Assembly (NCBI GenBank): GCA_947359465.1
Contig: OX375880.1
Coordinates: 20,102,714-20,166,713 of the forward strand
DNA from: Metellina segmentata
Taxonomy: Eukaryota; Arthropoda; Arachnida; Araneae; Tetragnathidae
DNA: 64,000 nt
Direction of reading: 5' to 3'
Shown here piece by piece: positions 1-11,623 of this stretch; position 1 is the first letter of the stretch; every line of letters begins with the position of its first letter. The translations under genes and the position numbers were made by a program. The notes beneath the pieces are model-generated. The model made no database searches, had not been told where the DNA came from, and worked only from the letters and a program-made list of their open reading frames with translations.

Positions 1-538
1 AAAGAAGAATGGTCTTGTACGGTCCGAGGTTTCGAAGAGAGATAAGGTCCAGTGCCAGAAGGAGACGTCTCCAAGACCTGTGACGTAATACCACCTCCGT
101 CCGAAGAGGAGAAGGAGGAAAAGGTGGGGTGCGAGAGAGGAGAGCAGTCTTTTGGAGGGACGAAACAACAGCTCGTGTGAAATGGTGTCTCTTTGGTTTT
201 TTTAAGCCTAGAGCAGAGATGCATCTTGCTCCAAATGTGTACAAAAGTCCTTTTCGTGTTTTCTTAATTAAACGTTTTTGTTTTTCTAAACAACGTTTGT
301 TTGTCTGTCTTCACAAGACAAACACTTTCCAATGACGACATCGGCATCAATGACGACTAAAAATTGGGAAGTGTGGAAAAGTTAACTGGCCTAATCCAGA
401 CTAAGTTTCGAAGATAGTTTGTGTTGAAGTGCTATACTGGAAGTGCGAAAAAGCGGTAGATGTCCAAAGGATGTCGGAAGAAATTTCACTTATTCATATG
501 ATAGACTCATCTCGGGTGTTGGAAATTTTAGACTACAG
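1..538. other. Unassigned sequence
   Basis: No gene or recognisable repeat was identified. The short open frames show no family signature. Confidence 0.4.
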
Positions 539-849
539 CAGGGGTCGGCAAACTACGGCCGCGGGTTAATATTGTTTATTAACATGAATAAAGTTAAAAA
601 ATCAAATTACGCGATGCAACGCAAAGTCCGTTAGTCGAGTTGATAAGTTGTGAATAATTACCGCACGATCATGCTACTGGCGGCGCATTTTCGCATTCTT
701 TTGTCTGCCGTTGCCGCATAACAAGTGTTGCCAGTTTTCTCAGTTTTGCTTTAGCTGCGCACATGGTACAGTCTGTCCCGGCGCTGTACGATATTTTGGA
801 ATTTTCATTTTATTTTATTTTATTTATTACCCACCGTCGCCATGCCACT

Positions 850-1484
850 CTTAATGCCACGTTCACATGAGGCGCGTAAAACGCGCGTTTGGCGAAGCTT
901 TCAGGGTCCTGCTCTTCAAGATAGCAAAGATAGATACTTGAATTAGAGGAACAAATAAACATAATTTAATGGCTGGACCTCGCTAGTCTCGCCATTAGGG
1001 ATGCGACATCGATGTTGATGTTTTATAAAAACAATCAATGTTTTCACAACATCGATGTTTTATATTAAAAAAACATCGATGTTTTATTTAAAAAAAACAG
1101 TAAAATGAACATACTTTTCGACCAAAGTGACCAAGGGTGAAGGGTCTGAAACGGACGAGGATAAAAGGGGGAAAGGTGACCCTAGCAACGAGACAATAGG
1201 GATGCAACATCGATGTCGATGTTTTCAAAACATCGATTTATTGCAGCCGATGTTTGTTTAACATCGATAATTTTACATTATCTATGTTTTCACGCTGTCG
1301 ATGTTTTATTTTTGAACCAGTACTAAACCAGTTTTAAAAACTGGAGAAAAAAAGTTTAACTATCGATGTTTGAAAACATCGATGGTTTTGGGGCGATATA
1401 TTTTTAACATCGATGTTTTATTCTCGATGTCGCATCCTTATTCGCCATACGCACGTTGAAACGCTTCATGTGAACGTGGCCTAA
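850..1484. mobile_element. MITE with long inverted repeats, interrupted by a second MITE
   Basis: GCCACGTTCACATGA at 855-869 is repeated as a perfect 15-bp inverted copy at 1466-1480, and similarity continues inward to about 45 bp (ending at TGGCGAA / TTCGCCA). Flanks are ttaat and ctaag, so a TTAA or TAA target is possible but unproven. No coding content. It sits inside hAT-1 and is itself split by the 996-1440 element. Confidence 0.65.
996..1440. mobile_element. ATCGAT-palindrome MITE, copy 1
   Basis: Starts TAGGGATGCGACATC and ends GATGTCGCATCCTTA (inverted repeats, one mismatch). The flanks CTCGCCAT (988-995) and TTCGCCAT (1441-1448) agree at 7 of 8 bases, a hAT-length TSD. The interior is made of many copies of the palindrome AAACATCGATGTTT. 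A second internal TAGGGATGC start near 1197 suggests partial internal duplication. Confidence 0.7.
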
Positions 1485-1957
1485 GACCAGGTTAGAAGAG
1501 AAAAGTGGACTTCGAATTTTGTGTAGCAGAATGGAGTGTCAATTATTTTGTCATAGAATTAAATGACAAAGTACTACGTTTATCATGTAATGACATAATA
1601 GCTATTCGAAAAGAGTACAATAAGCGTCGTCCTTTCTAAACGAAGCACGTGACGCAATAAAACTCACAAAAAATCAACGATCGTTAAAATTGGACAGTCT
1701 AAAACGGAATGCTTGACAGCAACGCAATTTATTCGTAGAAATAAAAAAATAATAATGAAGCAGTAACTTCACTCAGCTTACGAATAGTTAATTTAGGAGT
1801 CATGAAAGGAAAACCATTTACCGATGGTGAATTAAATAACTAAATCACGTTAGCTTGTGACAGCCGAAGAAATGTGCCCAGGGAAAATGGATTTGTTTCG
1901 ATCAGTCTTTCGGCGAGAACAACTGATAGAAGAGTTGAAGACATCAGCAGCCATACC

Positions 1958-3232
1958 ATGAGTCAATTGAAAGACAATGCAAAAAGTGCCAAGTAGTTTT
2001 CGTTGGCTATTGATGCGTCGACAGGACAGGCATTACTGATACAACCCAATTGCTGCTGTTTATTCGAGGGGAGCAATACTGAGTTCGAGGTGACTGAAGA
2101 ATTAGTTTCTATGAACTGTCTGCACGAAAAACTACAGGCAAAGATAACTTCAAAATGTGTCACAACTGATGATGGTAACAATACGTGTGGAACAGGGAAA
2201 TTATTAGTTGAACAAATTTTTAAGGCTTGTGAAGAAGCGAAATATTCAAAACCTCTAGTAATTCATCGTATTATTCACCAGGAGGCTCTTTGTGGCAAAC
2301 ATCCCAATCTGCCATGTGTTATTAAACCAGTTGTGTCAGCGATTAATTTTATTCGCTCTCGTGGACTTAACCATCGTCAGTTTCACGATTTTTTATTAGA
2401 GATCGAATCCGAATATCCTATTTTTCCCTATCATACAACAATTTGATGGCTCAGCAATGGAAAAGTTTTATTGAGATTTTTTAAACTCATAGAAGTAATA
2501 AGAATTTTTCTGAACGAGAAAAACTGACCACAACCACTATTATCAAACAATGAATGGGTATGGAAATTAGCATTTTTTACAGACATTGTGGAATATCTTA
2601 ACGAATTTAACTTAAAATTATAGGTAAAAAACAGTGCTCGTATGTGAAACGTATTCTTTCGTAAAGTCATATCACTGAAAATTTGCAGTGGTTAAAACAC
2701 AAATCACACTAAACAAGTTTGACCACTTTCCATGCTGTAAAAAAATTTCAAATATTAGCGAAATCCCCATTTCCCAAACACTTTACGGGCGGATATATTT
2801 TCTGAATTTAACCTAGTCACAACAGCGTTTTACGGATCTTGATGCAAGTGCAAAATACATTTCCATGTTTCAAAATCCATTTGGCTGTACAATTAAGGAC
2901 TTTCCGTCAGACCTTCATTTGGAAGTGATTGATCTGCAAAATGATATGCCAAAAATGATGTTTAAAGAAATGGATTTAACTTATCTTTCGTAAGATAAAT
3001 ACGGTCAATTAAAATCATATGCACGGTGATTTATATCTGTATTTGGGAGTACTAATCAATATGAAAGGACATTTTCGAAACTGAAGTATGTAAAATCGCA
3101 ATCCAGATAATTTTTAACAAATGATCATTTGAAAACAACTTTATTGATGTGAAGTACTAACTTGGAACTTCAGTACGATGATATGTTATCTCAGGAAAAA
3201 AAATTATATTCATCGTATTGGAAAAAAATTTG
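1958..3232 (+). pseudogene. hAT transposase remnant (GTF2IRD2-like) inside hAT-1
   Basis: The longest intact piece (2003-2446) shows FEVTEELVSMNCLHEKL, then HRIIHQEALCGK, then NFIRSRGLNHRQFHDFL, the central signature of GTF2IRD2/ZBED5-type hAT transposases. An in-frame stop precedes it and a frameshift follows at about 2446. Around 3040-3110 the hAT C-terminal dimerisation signature appears (FGSTNQYERTFSKLKYVKSQ), followed by another stop. It is too damaged to be functional. Confidence 0.75.
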
Positions 3233-3492
3233 ACCTATTCAATAATTCGTTTGTTAATAAATAGAAATATTACATTCTTTTTTATTCAAAGTATCAGCAA
3301 AATGGGTATAAATATTATGTAAAAATATCACTTTCTAATAAAAAAAAATTGGAATCTGTTGTTTTATGTTGCTCTGTGAGTAGAATTACCCATTTAAGTA
3401 CATTCGATCTTGCTACCTGGCCCGTGGAGACTAATACTTTTACGATCCCTTTCCAAACTTTTCCAAAAAAAAAAAATGTTTGCTGGCCCCTG

Positions 3493-4188
3493 ATCTAATG
3501 CTAAGAACATCGCTTCGCTTGGCTGCTCATGATGCAAGAATTCCAAAGGATAGTGTTTATCGTATTCTGAAGCGATTTGATTAGAAACAAATTGGAATAC
3601 AAAAACATACGATAATGTTGCTCGTTAAAAATAGTGAAATCAAATTGTACGACATTTAATAATCATAAAAAAAACAATCAAAGTATGGAAACATTTTTTG
3701 CGACACTGTACTTTGTAATCCGACAAAAAATAGATGTAATTCTGCTTGAAGTAAAATGCAATAGCAATGGCTTACCCTTTTTGTACCAAAGGGGTTTTCA
3801 AAAATATTTTGAAACAGTTTATTTGATACTTCGCAATAAGAAAATACTGTTATTTTTATGAATACTAGTTGAAAATAACCCGCCGTTGTTTCAAATATGA
3901 CCTCGACATTTCCCTGTGTTAACTCCTTTGCAAACCCTGTAGAACGTGTTTCCTTGTCCATGTCCATTTATTGTAGAAAAGCAAATTTTATACGTTAAAA
4001 TTAGGGCTTCCAGGAACACTTTTAGGACTACCTGCGTACCAATTTTCATGACTACATATTGGTCTGAAGACAGGAAAGAAATAGCTGTTTTCCGAAGTGT
4101 TCTGAAGTCTAAGTGTACCAAATTTGATGTGGATTGGTCAAACGGTGTATATTTGTACTGAGAATATACACATACATCCTTTTATTAT
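3493..4188. other. Unassigned, with a possible transposase helix-turn-helix trace
   Basis: Around 3500-3590 the plus strand reads RTSLRLAAHDARIPKDSVYR, reminiscent of a Tc1/mariner-type DNA-binding helix, but nothing recognisable follows. Around 4000-4080 there is weak similarity to the TAGTAGAGA-family repeat. Confidence 0.3.
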
Positions 4189-4197
4189 GTACTAGCC

Positions 4198-6285
4198 CAG
4201 GGGTGGCCAACCTTTTACATACCATGCGCCATTTTTTTCACATACGAGTTCATATGCGCCATACAATTCAAGCACCTTTTCTACCTTAACATTTTTAAAT
4301 GATTTAACTATATTGTATGTAAAACAATGTCTATTACAGAGATTTCTTCAAATTTGAATCATTCATTCGCGACCTCGTTTTCCTTTTAATAAATTTCATG
4401 GATGAAAAAGCTTGATCACATCTGTATGTCGTTCCAACACGACCTATATAACTTTTTGAAAATATTCTTAGTTCCGGAAAGTGTTTACAGTGTAATGAAT
4501 ACCAGAAATTAATCATGTCAGAAGCTTTTTTATCTGAATAATAAATCTCATGAAACTTCAATTTCAATAATGAATTTGCTTTTAAATTAATAAGTACCAT
4601 TTGTATGTTAATAGGCATCTTCATTACGATTCGTTCACTAAGTGAAAATGCTTTATTAATGCAGGCATGTAGTTTTCTTCTGTAGCCAAATTAAGAAAAC
4701 AACTTTCAAAATGACCCTTGTAATAACTAATTTTAATCTATTTGGTCAAATTGTTATTATCTGCAGCACATCCCCTCTGCTCTTTCAACTGTGGAAATTG
4801 ACTCAAATCCTGATTTTCTAACTGAGAGATGAACAGATTTAATGGCATTTTCAATTAATTAATGCTATTTACTAAGCTAGGAAATAATTTCTTCTTGCCT
4901 TGTAGCGTCGAATTTAGATAATTGAGATGGCTAGTACATCAACTAAAAATGCCAATTCAAATAGCCAGTTGTTATCAAATAATAGGATTCTTTCATCAGG
5001 AAAGTTCAATTTCCTGTTCTCAAAAAATTAAAAATACCATTTTTTAATTTCTAAAATCTACTCAGAACCTGTCCTCTAGAAAGCCAACGCAACTCACAAT
5101 AAAGAAAAGGTTCACCATATTCCAAATCTAATAATTCAATATTCTCTGAATTCTCGGCTGCTTAATGCTCTTGTTCTAATTTTAGTCACACATTTCACAA
5201 CCGGTAACAAAACATGCTGCATTTCTTTAAATTTTACACACAGTGCCTCTTGGTGTATAATACATTGATATTTTAGTGCAGTACGATTTAAAAAATTTTC
5301 CAAGCAAAGTTGTAGTACCATTGACGGCGTACCATCAGTACACATACTAATTAGTACAATAATCTAAGTTAGATTTTTTGGGCATGATTTTACATTTTAA
5401 ATATCTCTGATCCTCTTGTTTTATCATGCAATAACTCCAGACTGGCAAGTTCTTCAAAGACATTAAAATTATAATCAATTCCTCTTACAAAAATGCTTAT
5501 AACTGGACTATATCAAATATGTCCATTGATTCATCCAAAGCTAGAGAAAAGTCATCCAGTTGTTGAAATACATCCAGAGAGAGAGTGAGAGCTCCACGAT
5601 ACAACTCGCATTAGTCTGCTTTGGTATAGCAATTTCGTCTAATTTCTTTTCAATACCTTTATAACTAAGATGGCGTGCAAATATTTGGAAACGAGGCTTC
5701 TCCGTCAGAATAGGTTTTTTTTTTTCGCTAATGCTAAAGCAATTCCATAGGACGCTTCTGTCATCACCTCGTCTTCACAACTTACATTAACAAAAATATT
5801 TTGTCTTCTCTCTCTACGTAACTCCGACCCGAGAACATGTTTACAAACAATGCAAAAAACAGTTTTCCTGATGGACAAGCTGTAAATAACTTCTTATTTC
5901 TAAAATTTTCTTACTGTTCATTAAATTCACTTTTTCTCATACTTTTTGCGCTTCTTTTGCTCATTTTCTCTTGCACAGTGATATTAACAGAAATGTAAAA
6001 AAAAAAAACATTAAAAAGTAGAAAAAATCTTGAAAAAGAACAAACAGATCACAAGTACGTCGTATCACACAGAATATAAATTGCAAACTCAAAAAGTTGC
6101 GACGAAATGAGGAGTAAGAAAGCTCTATAAATTGAACTCAGAGTACTATGGTGTTGAAAATATGAAGATATTTTCAGTTATGGAGCCTACTTCAAAAGAA
6201 TAAGGAGGCACAATAATGCAATGCGCCACTTGTAATCATACAATGCGCCAAGTTTGGCGCCCGCGCCACAGGTTGGCCACCCCTG
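4198..6285 (-). mobile_element. hAT-2 copy 1
   Basis: Ends are CAGGGGTGGCCAACC and GGTTGGCCACCCCTG, perfect inverted repeats. The transposase remnant is on the minus strand. The immediate flanks share only TAGCC (4193-4197 and 6286-6290). It is inserted into a TAGTAGAGA-family repeat; an uninterrupted paralogue of the target (tactagccactg) occurs at 58386. Confidence 0.8.
4334..5345 (-). pseudogene. hAT-2 transposase remnant, copy 1
   Basis: Two recognisable blocks on the minus strand. One, near 5345-5136, contains TDGTPSM, then CIIHQEALCVK, then KIRTRALSSREFREY. The other, 4624-4334, contains FPELRIFSKSYIGRVGTTYR then CDQAFSSMKFIKRKTRSRM, the C-terminal hAT dimerisation region. Frameshifts and stops separate them. 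Same superfamily as hAT-1 but a distinct element. Confidence 0.7.
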
Positions 6286-6955
6286 TAGCCACTGCATGGC
6301 TACCCCGGCATTGCCCGTGCCCGTGGTAAAAGGTATTAATCTGGTGTAAAATTTTCCGCAAATATCAAATCCGCGTTGACGATATATTCAATTTAAAAAT
6401 TAGTTATTTAAAGAAAACCATATTTTTAGGTATCAATCCAAAGAAAATTTTTCCGTAGATTTCAAATCCGTTGAAATTTTCAATCTATCTTTAGCGATTC
6501 CGATTTTGCAAAAAAAAAAAAAAAAACTTAACAATCCCAGCCAATATATTTTTTATTTCTTGCTCTCATTCGTGGAAATTGGACAGGAAATGTAAAAATT
6601 AAAGCGGAAATGAAGAAAATAATTTTCTCTATAGTAGGTGTTGGTTCCCCACGATGAAAAAAACTTGGCATGTATTCAAAGGCTGATTGCAAGGTCACGT
6701 GGGTAGAAAAAGTCAAGATTAGGGTGTTTCTTCTTTTGCGGAAGTAACGCGTTTGAAGAGAACCCCCAGGTAGAAAATAAAACTATTAAATCAATTTTAA
6801 AATCTTCTAGATTGAATTTTGAAATTCGCCGCGCCCCAAAAATTGCAAAACAATCGGACTACCCGTGTGCCACATCTCATTGCTGTAAGTGCCATAGATC
6901 GTCAGGATTTTGCAGCCACGAAACAGACAAACACTTCCTTTTATAATAGTAGAGA
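6286..6955. repeat. TAGTAGAGA-family dispersed repeat (R4), target of hAT-2 copy 1
   Basis: Begins tactagcc (4190-4197, before the hAT-2 insertion), continues after 6285 with ggcattgcccgtg and ttttccgcagatttcaaatc-like motifs, and ends ccttttataatagtagaga. Other copies are at about 32840-33678, 48228-49552 (reverse) and 58386-58886. The class is not identified; RTE-derived or Helitron-like origins are guesses. Confidence 0.55.
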
Positions 6956-7314
6956 AATAGATAACTTGAAATTAATGGCGAACACACTTGTCAGAAGTTC
7001 AAAATCAAAACCATCGAAAAGAACTAAATCCTTTACAGCTTAAACCGTTTCATTATTCGTAGTGCACATTAGTTCTATTCTTGCGGCGCACAAATATGCC
7101 GCGACACAACGGTCGAAAATCGTGCAGAATTATTTCATTGTAATCGAAAAGGAACATCTACTACACAATATCAAATATATTGAAAAGAACTCAACTTACC
7201 TAGCAGACATTTTGTCGGGCCGCGGTAACCCGATTGAAAAAGTTCCGGATTATCAACCTACGAGTTCGAATATAGATCCAATCACAGACTTCCGTGTACA
7301 AGGGGTCTGTGCAC
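6956..7314. other. Unassigned sequence
   Basis: Contains short open frames on the plus strand without family signatures. No repeat recognised up to the MITE at 7315. Confidence 0.35.
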
Positions 7315-7548
7315 TAGTGATGCGATATCGATGTCGATGTTTTGTAAGAAACATCGATGTTTTGTAAGAAACATCGATGTATTGAAGCCGATGTCGCATC
7401 ACTAGTTGCTTAACCAGTTTTAAGAAACGGGGGAAAAAGTTTATATACACTGAATTTTAAGAACATCGATGTTTTTGGAGCGACGTATTATCAACATCGA
7501 TGTTTTAATTTTGAACATCGATGTTTTGCTGTCGAGGTCACATCCCTA
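7315..7548. mobile_element. ATCGAT-palindrome MITE, copy 2
   Basis: Runs from TAGTGATGCGATATC to CACATCCCTA with repeated ACATCGATGTTTT units. Flanks CTGTGCAC (7307-7314) and CTGGGCAC (7549-7556) match at 7 of 8 bases. Its first ~90 bp fold on themselves (ctagtgatgcg / cgcatcactag), so it is a compact 234-bp foldback element related to the copy at 996-1440. Confidence 0.7.
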
Positions 7549-7956
7549 CTGGGCACGTTAAATCTGCCATAGCCTCAACTATCCTCATGTAGGCGTGCGT
7601 AGTTAGGAAGTTCAGAGAGTGGGGTTGTTGGAAAAGCGAATGGGCGAGACACCCCACTTATTGCATCCAACACCAAAAATGCTGATGTGCAGAAAAAACG
7701 ATGAACTGGTTCTCCGCCATTCTTTGTCAGAAACTCTTAAGATTTCCCTTTGGTTAACACGTCCTTCAAGGGGCCTGTTCCTTAGGCACTCCTTTGTTGT
7801 AATTAATTAGAAATGTATCTATCCTTAATTTCAGAACTTTATTTAATTTGTTTAGTTAAGCTAAATTGAGTCTATTTTCACTTATTGACATAAATGTGTG
7901 TTGTGTGCCTTTGTTCGATTTACATTTAGCAGTCTACATCACCATGATAATCAAAA
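7549..7956. other. Unassigned sequence
   Basis: No gene or repeat seen. One 63-codon frame (7619-7810) has no recognisable features. Confidence 0.35.
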
Positions 7957-8118
7957 GGGGTGTCAGCTCAGATGCTGACCTCGTCATCTGACTACGGTTG
8001 AAAATTACGAGGCGTTGTCCTTGAATCAGGATTAATCTTAATCAAAATCTTCGGGATTGATCCTCGACCATCGTCAATAGCCCGTTATGCTGCTCTAATG
8101 AGACATTAATTAACTACC
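7957..8118 (+). repeat. SINE-1 fragment (3' body)
   Basis: Diverged SINE-1 body and tail, recognised by gtcatctgac, attacgaggcgttgtcc and gtcaatagcccgtt. The tRNA-like head is absent. Confidence 0.6.
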
Positions 8119-8825
8119 ATCCTAACTTTACATGGTTTTGCATTTTTACAACGTCCTTCTCTTATAATAATCCAAAGAACATATTCACTAATACGATACC
8201 CGAATTGATGAACGAACATCCAAAAAATAACGCTCAAAACTCTATATAATAAGGCCCCCTCAACCTAAACAAAATATTTTGTAACTCCCTTCAAGATATA
8301 GATGTATAATTCCTCAACATCCCCCTTCCCCAAAGAACATTATTTATTGCCCCTTCTAAGCAACGGAGCTCCCAGATATTATTAAAACGAAGTCCCATAC
8401 GATTTTTCTCGCATTTTAATATTCGACATCTGGCAACAGCAGCCGATTATTGCGTCACTCCTTGAGCGCGTTCGTGATGAATGGACGATCACGCTGCAAT
8501 TTTAGTCGCAAATTAGGGCCTGAGCTATGCGTTGATAATTACAGCTTTCATCCGATCAAAGTGTTGTGATTGGAAGCGATAATTAATAATTACGACGCCT
8601 AATTTGTTGCCTCCTAATTCCAGAAACACCCTGGGGGCGCTTGCGAACCGGTCTGCCCTGGGGGTGAAGGAGCCCGGTAGTATGAGGGGTGGATGTCAAT
8701 GTGTGAGCAGTGTCGAGGTCGAAATGTTTTATGACGTTGTTAATTAGATGCTTAAGCGTCACATAAATTGACGCTGTAATGAACTATTGAGCGCCATCCT
8801 TTAAGGTTGATTGCGAGAAGGTAAT
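8119..8825. other. Unassigned, relatively GC-rich sequence
   Basis: No open frame or repeat recognised. It is less AT-rich than most of the window around 8620-8700. Confidence 0.35.
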
Positions 8826-9147
8826 GTTTGGTAATTTTTAATTAACGTCGTACTAGAGCAACGTAAAGGGCTATTGATGACGGCCCCGGATCAATCTCCT
8901 AAGGGAAGGATCCGAGGACAACACCTCGTAATTTTGAACCACGGTCAGATGACGAGGCAACACCTGAGCTGCCATTCCATTCTCCAAACTTCAACACCAA
9001 CACAAGGTGAGGACTTTCGGCCACGACAGATTTAAAATGAACCAGCCGCCTCAATACCATACGTTTACAAAAACCAAGCACGGACCCGGATTCGAACCAG
9101 GTGCCCTCCGATCTAGAGGCCTAACACCTTAACCGCCAGACCGGTTT
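8826..9147 (-). repeat. SINE-1, near full length
   Basis: Complete minus-strand copy, from tail (ggtaatttttaattaacgtc) to the tRNA-like head. The head B-box reads ggattcgaacc in reverse, with the ttaaccgccagacc A-box side. Several point changes mark it as old. Confidence 0.75.
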
Positions 9148-9177
9148 CTTGGCGTGAGAACATTGGAGGAAACTACA

Positions 9178-9290
9178 GATTAATGAGCTCTAGCTCCCCC
9201 GACGGTCTTTGGTTGGACCTAGTTTCCAACTTCCAACCCTTCTGTTGCTAATTTGTTACTCTACCAAATGGGCTACGTGGCCTTGTTGTA
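9178..9290 (-). repeat. SINE-1 head fragment (alternative tRNA-like head b)
   Basis: Contains cggtctttggttgga, then ttgctaatttgttact, then ctaccaaatgggctac, matching the second type of SINE-1 head (the one reading ggaagagtaacggattagca on the sense strand). No body follows. Confidence 0.5.
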
Positions 9291-9330
9291 AATTAGGGGA
9301 TTCCTTAGATTGTGGAGAAGTTTGGAGAGT

Positions 9331-10091
9331 GGGGTCCCTAAATTTGCATTTATGGAAATAAAGTTGCATTTATTTTTGATACACTAAATTCTAAAATAAA
9401 TTATTCGTAAAGAATGAAAAAAAATTCAAAATATATTGACAATTTTAGTCGTGTACAACAGTGTTATAATACATACTGAAATACAGAAGAACGTTGAATG
9501 GCCGATCCTTGGCTTGTAATTTCTATAACATTGAAAAACTGCACCAACCGCAGTAATATAATGTGTTGTATCGGATAGCAGAAGCGCAAAATCCTTTCGC
9601 TCAACATTCAGAGATTTTAAAACGTCATCTACCAGGCGAACAACACGTGATCGACACTCACCTCGCAAACTCTGCAGTCGATTACGCAGGTTTCCTCTGG
9701 ATTATCAAGAGTGCCAACCAATAAGTTAAAAGTACTTCTTGACATTTATTTCACTTTCGTCTGTTAGGACGAACACCTTCTTTCCGTGAACTTCTTGTTT
9801 GATCCGCCATACTTCGGCATTCGCAAGATCAGACACATGATCAAAGGGTTGGTTCAGAGGGCAAAAAAATAAAATAGTAATTTCACATTAATTTATTTTA
9901 AGCTAAATTTTAAAAAGTTGCAGGTGGTTGCACTTATGCAAGAAGTTGCATTTATGCAGAAAGTTTCATTTATGTTGCGGTTATAACTCGCTTACAATAC
10001 ATCCCATGAAGGAGGAATTTTGGTTTTAGTACTTCACATGTAGCGTAGAACGTGTAAAAAAAAGTTGCATTTGTTGCAAAAAGTTGCCCTA
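9331..10091 (-). mobile_element. hAT-3 copy 1 (right end intact, left end truncated)
   Basis: Ends at the right with aaaaagttgccctacts-type terminus (AAGTTGCCCTA at 10081-10091). The left side begins inside the element at tttgcatttatgg, so about 40 bp including one terminal repeat are lost. The minus strand at 9668-9550 encodes VVRLVDDVLKSLNVERKDFA, shared with copy 3. It is an internally deleted hAT derivative. Confidence 0.65.
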
Positions 10092-10106
10092 CTCATATCT
10101 TTCCCT

Positions 10107-11622
10107 AAAGCTTCGGTTTCCTAATAAATCGTGGCCGTGATGTAGCTGTGGGTGACGTCACTAAAACGTTGTTTATGCTAACAGATGGTGTTGGTTTCCT
10201 AGAGAGCGTTGTTTGTGAGCTTAACGAAAATTATCGGAGTCGCCATTTCCATGACTGTCGTCATAGCGGTCTGAAACAGTTGGGGAACGTTTTTTCTGTT
10301 GTAGCGGCAAGATTTCATTTCCTACGCCAAACGATTCGAGCGAAGAGGAGCAAAACAAACAAACATTTTTGACTTCCATTGATTAGTTCGTATATGTAAA
10401 ATCGGGATCGTTAAACACAGAATAAAAATTTCAACGGATTTAAAATCTGCGGAACATTTTATACCAGATCGATATCTTTAATGTGATTTTCTTTTTATAA
10501 ATAATTAATTATTTAATAAATAATAATTAAATAATAAAATGGTAAATAATTGAATAATAAAACTGTTTTTGATGTCGATCTGGCGTAGAATTTTACGCTG
10601 ATTTGAAATGTGTTGAAATTTTAACTCTATCTTCAACGATCCCGAAGTTAGAAACTTTGAACTAGAGAATAAAAAACTACTTTTTTTTTTCTCGAATAGA
10701 ATAAACCACGACAGTTTGTGTTGCCCATCCTCCAACGTATTCTGTCCTTCTAAGTTGACACCTCTGGACTCTTGTTTAGACGGCCGTCTAGTTCTGATCG
10801 CGGCATCATAACTATTGCAACTTTTTGAAACAAATACAACTTTTTTTCACACGTTCTACGCTGCATGTGAAGTACTAAAACTAAGTACTAAATGAGTACT
10901 AAATTCCTCTTACATGGGGTGTATTGTAAGTGAGTTATAACCGCAACATAAATGCAACTTTTTGCATAAATGCAACTTTTTGTATAAATGCAACTTTTTG
11001 TATAAATGCAACCTCCTGCAACTTTTTTAAATTAAGCTTAAAATTAATTAATATGAAATTACTATTTCATTTTTTGCCCTCTGAATCAACCCTTCGATCA
11101 CGTGTGTACGATCTTGCGAACGTCTAAGTTCTGCGGATCAAACAAGAAGTTCATGGAAAGAAGGTGTTCGTCCTAACAGAGACAAAAGTGAAATAAATTT
11201 CAAGAAGTACTTTAACACATTGGTTGGCACTCTTTTGAAGGTTTTTGCTGCACTTTCTCGAAATGATTTTCCTCCAAGTCAGTATTTTCTACTGAAACAA
11301 AATCAGGCAACATCAGTCTCTGTTGAGCGCAGGTTTTCAATGTTAAAGAAATTACTGGCCAAGGATCGGCCATTCAACGTTCTTCTGTATTTAATGATTT
11401 ATTATAATATTGTTGTACACGACTAAAATTATCAATAAATCTTGACTTTTTTTCATTTTTTACGATTAATTTATTTTAGATTTTAGTGTATTGAAAAAAT
11501 GCAACTTTAGGGAATGATAAATGCAACTTTTCCCATTTTTACTGCAACAAAAAAGTTGCCCTAACCATGACGTATCACGGTTGTTAGATAAAGGCTCCAC
11601 TTTCTTAAGAAACCGAAGCTTT
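10107..11622. mobile_element. Element D copy 1, interrupted by hAT-3
   Basis: Inverted ends AAAGCTTCGGTTTCCTAA (from 10107) and TTCTTAAGAAACCGAAGCTT (to about 11622). The body (10140-10800) is shared with 20045-20701. Part of it (about 10425-10500) resembles the R4 repeat (aacggatttaaaatctgcgg). No intact coding sequence; family not identified and no clear TSD. Confidence 0.6.
10813..11563 (+). mobile_element. hAT-3 copy 2, nested in element D
   Basis: From tattgcaactttttg to aaaaaagttgcccta. Flanks atcataac (10805-10812) and accatgac (11564-11571) agree at 6 of 8 bases, a hAT-length TSD. At 11310-11420 the plus strand encodes SVSVERRFSMLKKLLAKDRP, the hAT C-terminal dimerisation signature. 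The empty site is seen in element D copy 2 near 20640-20660. Confidence 0.75.
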
Positions 11623-11623
11623 T

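Larger units (their letters stand above)
539..3492 (+). mobile_element. hAT-1: decayed GTF2IRD2-like hAT element
   Basis: The ends read CAGGGGTCGGCAAAC and GTTTGCTGGCCCCTG, inverted repeats of the kind seen on GTF2IRD2/ZBED-like hAT transposons. The plus strand between them holds a broken transposase (about 1958-3232). A MITE nest (850-1484) interrupts the left part. The 8-bp flanks (gactacag, atctaatg) no longer match convincingly. Confidence 0.75.
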
